From NCBI GenBank assembly GCA_018857735.1, contig JABMCL010000871.1, positions 555,001-619,000 on the forward strand: a stretch of 64,000 nt of DNA, read 5' to 3'. How positions within the stretch are numbered: position 1 is the first letter of the stretch; each line of letters opens with the position of its first letter. The translations under genes were made by a program, and so were the position numbers. The notes below the pieces were generated by a model, which worked only from the letters and a program-made list of their open reading frames with translations, was not told where the DNA came from and searched no databases. Source of the DNA: Alviniconcha marisindica. Its lineage: Eukaryota > Mollusca > Gastropoda > Provannidae. Shown in pieces: positions 60,101 to 64,000 of the stretch.

Positions 60101-61988
60101 GTTTCCAGCTGGACTGTAGCTTGTTGGAGACTCTTGCCTGTCTTGGGTGGCTTCCTCACAGGTGTCCTGGTTGATTCCAGAGTAGAATCAACCCACAAGG
60201 GAGTTAATTACCATTTGAAAGATGTCACACAAACGCAACAAGAAAGACCTGAGTTGCCAACGGTAACTCTCACCTGACACGCGAGTAAATACAAAGGACA
60301 TAAACTCCACTGGAGGTACATCCTCAGTTAACTCCCTCGTGCGTTGATTCTGCACAAGCGCTCTGGGCATGGTTCTGTTTCAGATTGTATTGATTCCATA
60401 GCATTTGAAGGAGAGACCTTCAGGGTGCTCCTGTAGCATCATTTGATCTTCAGTGCTCAGAGCAAGTTTTGTAGTTTCAGATGGATGCACCAGAGAGCTT
60501 GCCGGAGGTCTGAAATGAGCAGTTTGAACATGTAACAAATACATGTTGTTTTTAAAATAAATAAAGCCGCTCAAGACACACAAGGGAATTAACTGAGGAT
60601 GTACCTCTGGTGGAGTTTATGTACCTTGCATTTACACGCATGCCAGGTGAGAGTTACCGTAGGTAACTCAGGTCTTTGTTGTTGTACTTGTGTTACATAT
60701 AGAAAGTTAATTGCGGATGTACCTCTGGTGCGGTTTATGTACCTTGTATTTACATGCATGCCAGGTGAGAGTTACCATAGGTGACTCAGATCTATGTTGT
60801 TGTCCTTGTGTTACGTATTTTGTGTACTAATTAACTCTGTTGTGTGTTGATTCATTTGAACACGTGTTCAATGCAGTGTGTGCTTTCAGGTGGATGGGAT
60901 CAGGAACTTGTCAGAGAGCTTTGCCTACGTGTCTTTTGGTATTGTTCTCTTTGTGTGGGAGGTGCTTCCAATCTCGGTGGTTGTTGTCTTCTTCCGTGTC
61001 AAGAGACAGTCCAGTGGAGTGGTAAGCATTATCAATTCACAAAATATTTCATAATAATAATAATAGTAATTAATATTTTAAGCACCACTTCTTCTGAGGA
61101 GCAAACGGTGTGGTAAATAGTAAAAGACAGACTCACATGAATGATGCTGTGAAAAATAGAAAAACTTCAAAAGAAAAAGAAAAGAACAAATGGTTTTGCT
61201 GATTAACTTTTATAGGATTTCACTGATTCTGAACTACAACCACAGCACATGAAAATAAATCAGTTTAATAGAAAGTTAAGGACACAGCTACAGTAACACC
61301 TAAAAAAAATAAAAAATAAAAATCTTTGATCTTACTTCATTTTTGTTATCATTTGTTTTTACAAAAGACGCTTTTCGCTTCAAATCTTTTTACATGACTG
61401 CAAAAAAGAAGACAAAAAGGCTTAAGGGTTTCAAATTTGACAATTTTATGGGTCATTCTCAAGTGACATTATGGCAGTGAAGGGGTTAAGACAGACTAAT
61501 TTAGTAGTTGCATCGTACAGAAATCAGCTCAATGAAGGAGGAAAGGTTGGAATTAGCATCAAACACAATATATATATATAAAAAATAAAAATAAACTTTC
61601 AGTATATCTCAATACTGATTTTAATCAGAGCATGATTTCATTCCTTTTTTTCCCTGGCAGCCCTTGACAGACTTTTCAAGCAGCAGCCATGGCTCCAAAG
61701 TGTTTTTCTTTGATAACCCAAGACGCTATGACAGTGATGATGACTTATCTCAGGTTGATGCAAGATCAAGGAGGTAATTTTTTATATTTATATATATTTT
61801 TTAAAATGTTTCTTCATTCATTTGTTGCTGTAAGCGTAATTCCATTGTTGTGAATTGGATTACTTTGGTGCTGTCAGTGCAGTCACAAGAGCCCTTAAAT
61901 CAAGCTCCGGGTTGTGCTTTGATGATGATAAGGTTTATGCATGCTTGTGTGTGTTTGTGTGTGTGTGTATACAGTGTGTACACGTGAA

Positions 61989-62024
<36 letters not shown>

Positions 62025-62065
62025 GGGAGTGAGAGAGAGAGTATGTGCATGTGTGTCAGTGAGAG

Positions 62066-62111
<46 letters not shown>

Positions 62112-62119
62112 ACAGTGTG

Positions 62120-62187
<68 letters not shown>

Positions 62188-62899
62188 AGAGAGAGAGAGA
62201 ATGTGAGTGAGAGAGATGGGTTCTGCTAGCGGACCCACCTTAAGCAGTCATTCTCTTGCACTTACAACTACACCACTGACAAGGAAAGACTGGATGAGGA
62301 AAATACCAAGGCCAGTTGAGAAAATTAAGCGTAGAAGATCTTGGAGGTGCTACGATAAATTTCTGATCCTGGCAAGGGGTAAAGAAAAACGAAAAACAAC
62401 AACATTAAAACAAAGAGTTTTACAAACAAATGTCACTCAGTGTTTCTTCTGCTTCCTTTAAAACCAACTTTGTTGCCACCACTGTCCATTCAGCCCAGTG
62501 GAAAGTGGCTCCTACTCGATCAACCGCTCGTCATCTCTGAGAGGCACACCCAGCGGTACCCCCAGGGGCACCCCGATCATCCGCGGCTCCCAACGCAGCA
62601 GCCTGGCAGGCACGCCACGGCTCACTTCCTACGGGGCTGTCTTCAGCGGTGGGACACTGGGAAGCAGGGGCCCATCACCCATGCCAGGAAGCCTGCCCAC
62701 CAGGGCCGTCATGTCGCACGCGGCAGCTGTGCCGTCACGCAGCGCTGACCTGTCACCGTCAGGCTCTGTGATGACGCCGCCCCCCCACACGATACTGAGC
62801 GGGCCTCCGGAGCTTCAGGGGCGGAGGCTCGTGCACTCACACTCCAGGGACTCGTTCCAACGCTCGCAAGACTTCCAGTATGGTGGGAAGCCGGTGTGA
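52188..62899 (+). CDS. GPR137: GPR137-family seven-helix membrane protein (complete, 7 exons)
   Basis: Orphan, GPCR-like family (vertebrate GPR137, GPR137B, GPR137C). Members are reported on lysosomes, where GPR137B influences Rag GTPase and mTORC1 signalling. Exons: 52188-52601, 56587-56630, 57912-58146, 58887-59036, 60890-61021, 61661-61773, 62494-62899; 1494 nt, all phases consistent, 497 residues. Seven hydrophobic segments at roughly 46-68, 76-96, 110-136, 156-178, 190-213, 235-258 and 295-316; N-glycosylation sequon NIT at 44-46. The Ser/Pro/Gly-rich tail, about 326-497, is probably cytosolic and disordered. Family landmarks are [20 protein letters not shown] and the SFYFEDC and [13 protein letters not shown] stretches. 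Which vertebrate paralogue is closest cannot be decided by eye. Confidence 0.92.
52640..52702. repeat. C homopolymer tract
   Basis: About 30 consecutive C within a CT/C-rich region 40 bp after the exon 1 donor. Confidence 0.95.
52925..53090 (-). mobile_element. LINE 3' UTR fragment
   Basis: caaaaggtgggagcgcaggg, gtgctctaaca, then ataaggggataggcacagct and aaatgtgtcttgggg match 32085-32225, in the same orientation. Confidence 0.75.
53090..54840 (+). other. GPR137-gene intron 1, low-complexity
   Basis: AT-rich with (GAGT)n at 53786-53842 and (CT)n at 54079-54113. Many TGATGGACTGA-like short words, but no element recognised. Confidence 0.6.
54840..55068 (+). repeat. 67-bp tandem repeat, about 3.5 units
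   Basis: Units of atcttttacttaattcaccc, tgcagcaggttgtaacatca and gaatggtgcagttcaaaag. Confidence 0.93.
55069..56586 (+). other. GPR137-gene intron 1, remainder
   Basis: Mostly unrecognised. A (TTAC)n-family fragment at 56075-56120 (taagtaagtaagtaaataac, ttttatgcccagtcaa) is the only element seen. Confidence 0.6.
56587..56630 (+). CDS. GPR137: GPR137-family exon 2 (44 nt)
   Basis: Acceptor ttgtttcag, donor GTGAGC at 56631. Encodes [14 protein letters not shown], the basic loop after TM3 typical of the family (FAQVVFKAKxKY). Confidence 0.93.
56835..57135 (+). repeat. Direct repeat of about 140 bp, two copies
   Basis: tctgccattcaccattgcag, ccctccattggtggaggttg and gaccattgctaggcttct occur at about 56867-56990 and 57029-57150. 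A poly-G run is at 57486-57507 further on. Intronic. Confidence 0.88.
57912..58146 (+). CDS. GPR137: GPR137-family exon 3, TM4-TM5
   Basis: Acceptor tgttgttgcag, donor GTGAGG at 58147; 235 nt. Encodes [20 protein letters not shown] then [20 protein letters not shown] and [16 protein letters not shown]. Confidence 0.95.
58147..58390 (-). mobile_element. Dispersed repeat E starting at the exon 3 donor
   Basis: gtccaaacacaaaaaaggtt, cagaagaatgttatttatta match the 10195 copy. The repeat begins within about 6 bp of the exon-intron boundary, so the donor sits at the insertion edge. Confidence 0.8.
58887..59036 (+). CDS. GPR137: GPR137-family exon 4, TM6
   Basis: Acceptor gaacttgcag, donor GTATGA at 59037; 150 nt. 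Encodes [20 protein letters not shown] then [12 protein letters not shown] and [12 protein letters not shown]. Confidence 0.95.
59037..60184 (+). other. GPR137-gene intron 4, nothing recognised
   Basis: T/A runs near 59092-59106 and 59262-59290; no element seen before the MITE pair. Confidence 0.6.
60185..60350 (-). mobile_element. MITE-like element with about 25-bp terminal inverted repeats
   Basis: Left end gaatcaacccacaagggagt (then taatt) is inverted at the right end, agttaactccctcgtgcgtt then gattc. The internal core ggtaactctcacctgacacg is the complement of the core at 60640-60660. No coding capacity. Confidence 0.82.
60571..60853 (+). mobile_element. Second MITE-like copy with doubled core
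   Basis: Left end tcaagacacacaagggaatt, right end taattaactctgttgtgtgt then tgattc. Two tandem cores with tacctctggtg.rgtttatgt and atgccaggtgagagttacc. Opposite orientation to the 60185 copy, 220 bp away. Confidence 0.8.
60890..61021 (+). CDS. GPR137: GPR137-family exon 5, TM7
   Basis: Acceptor gtgctttcag, donor GTAAGC at 61022; 132 nt. Encodes [20 protein letters not shown] then [20 protein letters not shown]. Lies 36 bp after a MITE-like element. Confidence 0.95.
61022..61660 (+). other. GPR137-gene intron 5, nothing recognised
   Basis: AT-rich; no exon or element seen. Confidence 0.6.
61661..61773 (+). CDS. GPR137: GPR137-family exon 6
   Basis: Acceptor tccctggcag, donor GTAATT at 61774; 113 nt. 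Encodes [20 protein letters not shown] then [17 protein letters not shown]; the [16 protein letters not shown] stretch is typical of the family tail. Confidence 0.93.
61940..62215. repeat. TG and GA microsatellites
   Basis: (TG)n at 61990-62009, 62069-62108 and 62123-62184 with GAGA blocks between, in the intron before the last exon. Confidence 0.97.
62494..62899 (+). CDS. GPR137: GPR137-family exon 7 and stop
   Basis: Acceptor gtccattcag; stop TGA at 62897-62899; 406 nt. Encodes a Ser/Gly/Pro/Arg-rich tail beginning [20 protein letters not shown] with repeated SxRGTP units, ending [11 protein letters not shown]. Confidence 0.92.
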
Positions 62900-63482
62900 G
62901 GCTGGCTGTTGAGCGACGTGAGTTTTGCTCTACAGTGCCCTTCCCACACAGCTGTTTGCCATCCTCAGATTCCAAATAGGCTTGCTTCTGCAGTGCACGT
63001 TAGTTTCAGTTTGTGTTTGTTTGTTTGTTTTTGGAAAGGTATCTGTGATAAGAAATGTGTTGTAAAGACGCCTTTTGAGGATTAAACAAACAAAAACAAC
63101 AAAAAAAGGGCCTTTAACTCTGACTGCTGGGCAGACTGACAGTGCAGACTTGATGCCCTTGTGGAAAATCTGTTTGTGTTTCTTCTCGGCCGCCAGGTGT
63201 CGGTATTCGTTACACAGAGAGCTGCTGAGGGCTGAAGTCTGAGCTGGCATCTTGGAGAAAATAGAAAAGATGCACATTTGCTGGTGCTACTTGCCTGCTG
63301 GCCTTTGGAGCCAGGTGCATCTGAGGTGCAAGTTATTGGTGATGCATCATGAGGGAATCCTGTGGTGTCTTTGAACATGCTTTTAAGTTGCCTTTGTTGC
63401 CGGATATGTTGTGTCTCAGCCCTCCCACCCCCAAACCCCCACCCCCTCCCCACCCCCCACAAGACTTCTTATATAGGTTCAG

Positions 63483-63521
<39 letters not shown>

Positions 63522-63680
63522 CCCCCCTTGTATAATTTTTTTTTTTTAACTCGCATAAAAATCAAACATATATGTGTGTATATATATCTATATGACTTTA
63601 TGAGTGCCTGTAATGATTTGCTCATTTATGAAACAAAAACAGAAAAACAAAAACAAAATTAGCTCTTTTTTTCTTCTTCT

Positions 63681-63766
<86 letters not shown>

Positions 63767-64000
63767 CTCAGAATGTCATAATAGCAACATCATCCAATCT
63801 GTGCTTGATGATAGCCTTTACTGAGATTAACACTTTCATACCAGATGCAGTGAGATTGACCAGAATTCAGTGCAAGGTCGCAAAGGTCTAAGGTCAAATG
63901 AAAATACGCAGCCAGCGCCTTGTATACTAAATGCTGTAAAAAATTGTAGAATTTGGTTCACAGGCAAGGATTTAACAGTCTTTTGAAGTTAAAAAACAAA
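62900..64000 (+). other. GPR137-gene 3' UTR and flank
   Basis: Possible poly(A) signal ATTAAA at 63081-63086. Then a C homopolymer (about 63483-63518), (CT)n (63686-63748) and a short TA run. No further gene recognised to the window end. Confidence 0.5.

Overview
This is nuclear DNA from an intron-rich animal, most likely a mollusc and perhaps a caenogastropod. The evidence is small GT-AG exons in long introns, tRNA-headed SINEs, a 5'-truncated LINE, a (TTAC)n-tailed repeat and a very heavy load of micro- and minisatellites. The taxon is inferred from overall texture only. I read the exons by hand and checked each join for splice dinucleotides and reading phase.

Three genes are present. (1) 1163-18866, plus strand: the C-terminal half of RAB3GAP2, the non-catalytic subunit of the Rab3 GAP complex, in 14 exons. 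The gene begins left of the window, and one exon carries an apparent one-base frameshift. (2) 51689-24801, minus strand: a complete mitochondrial isoleucyl-tRNA synthetase, IARS2, in 23 exons. The joins total 3033 nt (1010 residues plus stop), with the HVGH and KMSKS signatures, the CP1 editing domain and a C-terminal CxxC/CxxC zinc site. (3) 52188-62899, plus strand: a complete GPR137-family seven-helix membrane protein in 7 exons (1494 nt, 497 residues).

RAB3GAP2 and IARS2 lie tail to tail, the same order and orientation as the human pair at 1q41, so this is probably old conserved synteny. Candidate poly(A) signals at 21705-21710 (plus) and 21843-21838 (minus) would end the two transcripts about 100 bp apart. 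IARS2 and the GPR137 gene are head to head, with only 498 bp between start codons. That gap holds a GC box and a GTCATGTGAC (CLEAR/M-box-like) motif.

The most unusual feature is how the minisatellites sit on the genes. At about 14 exon edges in RAB3GAP2 and IARS2, the repeated unit contains the splice site itself, usually with the adjoining piece of exon, copied 1 to about 20 times into the neighbouring intron. One case runs across the stop codon into the 3' UTR. Examples are the exons starting at 1163, 2010, 3414, 6331 and 7667, the RAB3GAP2 stop, and IARS2 exons 3, 4, 5, 11, 14, 18 and 19 (both edges). These arrays present ranks of decoy acceptors or donors, many with intact AG or GT dinucleotides. 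The GPR137 gene shows none. Other dispersed elements include two SINE families, a LINE inserted in a MITE-like element, a MITE pair with about 25-bp inverted ends, and a 42-bp near-perfect hairpin.
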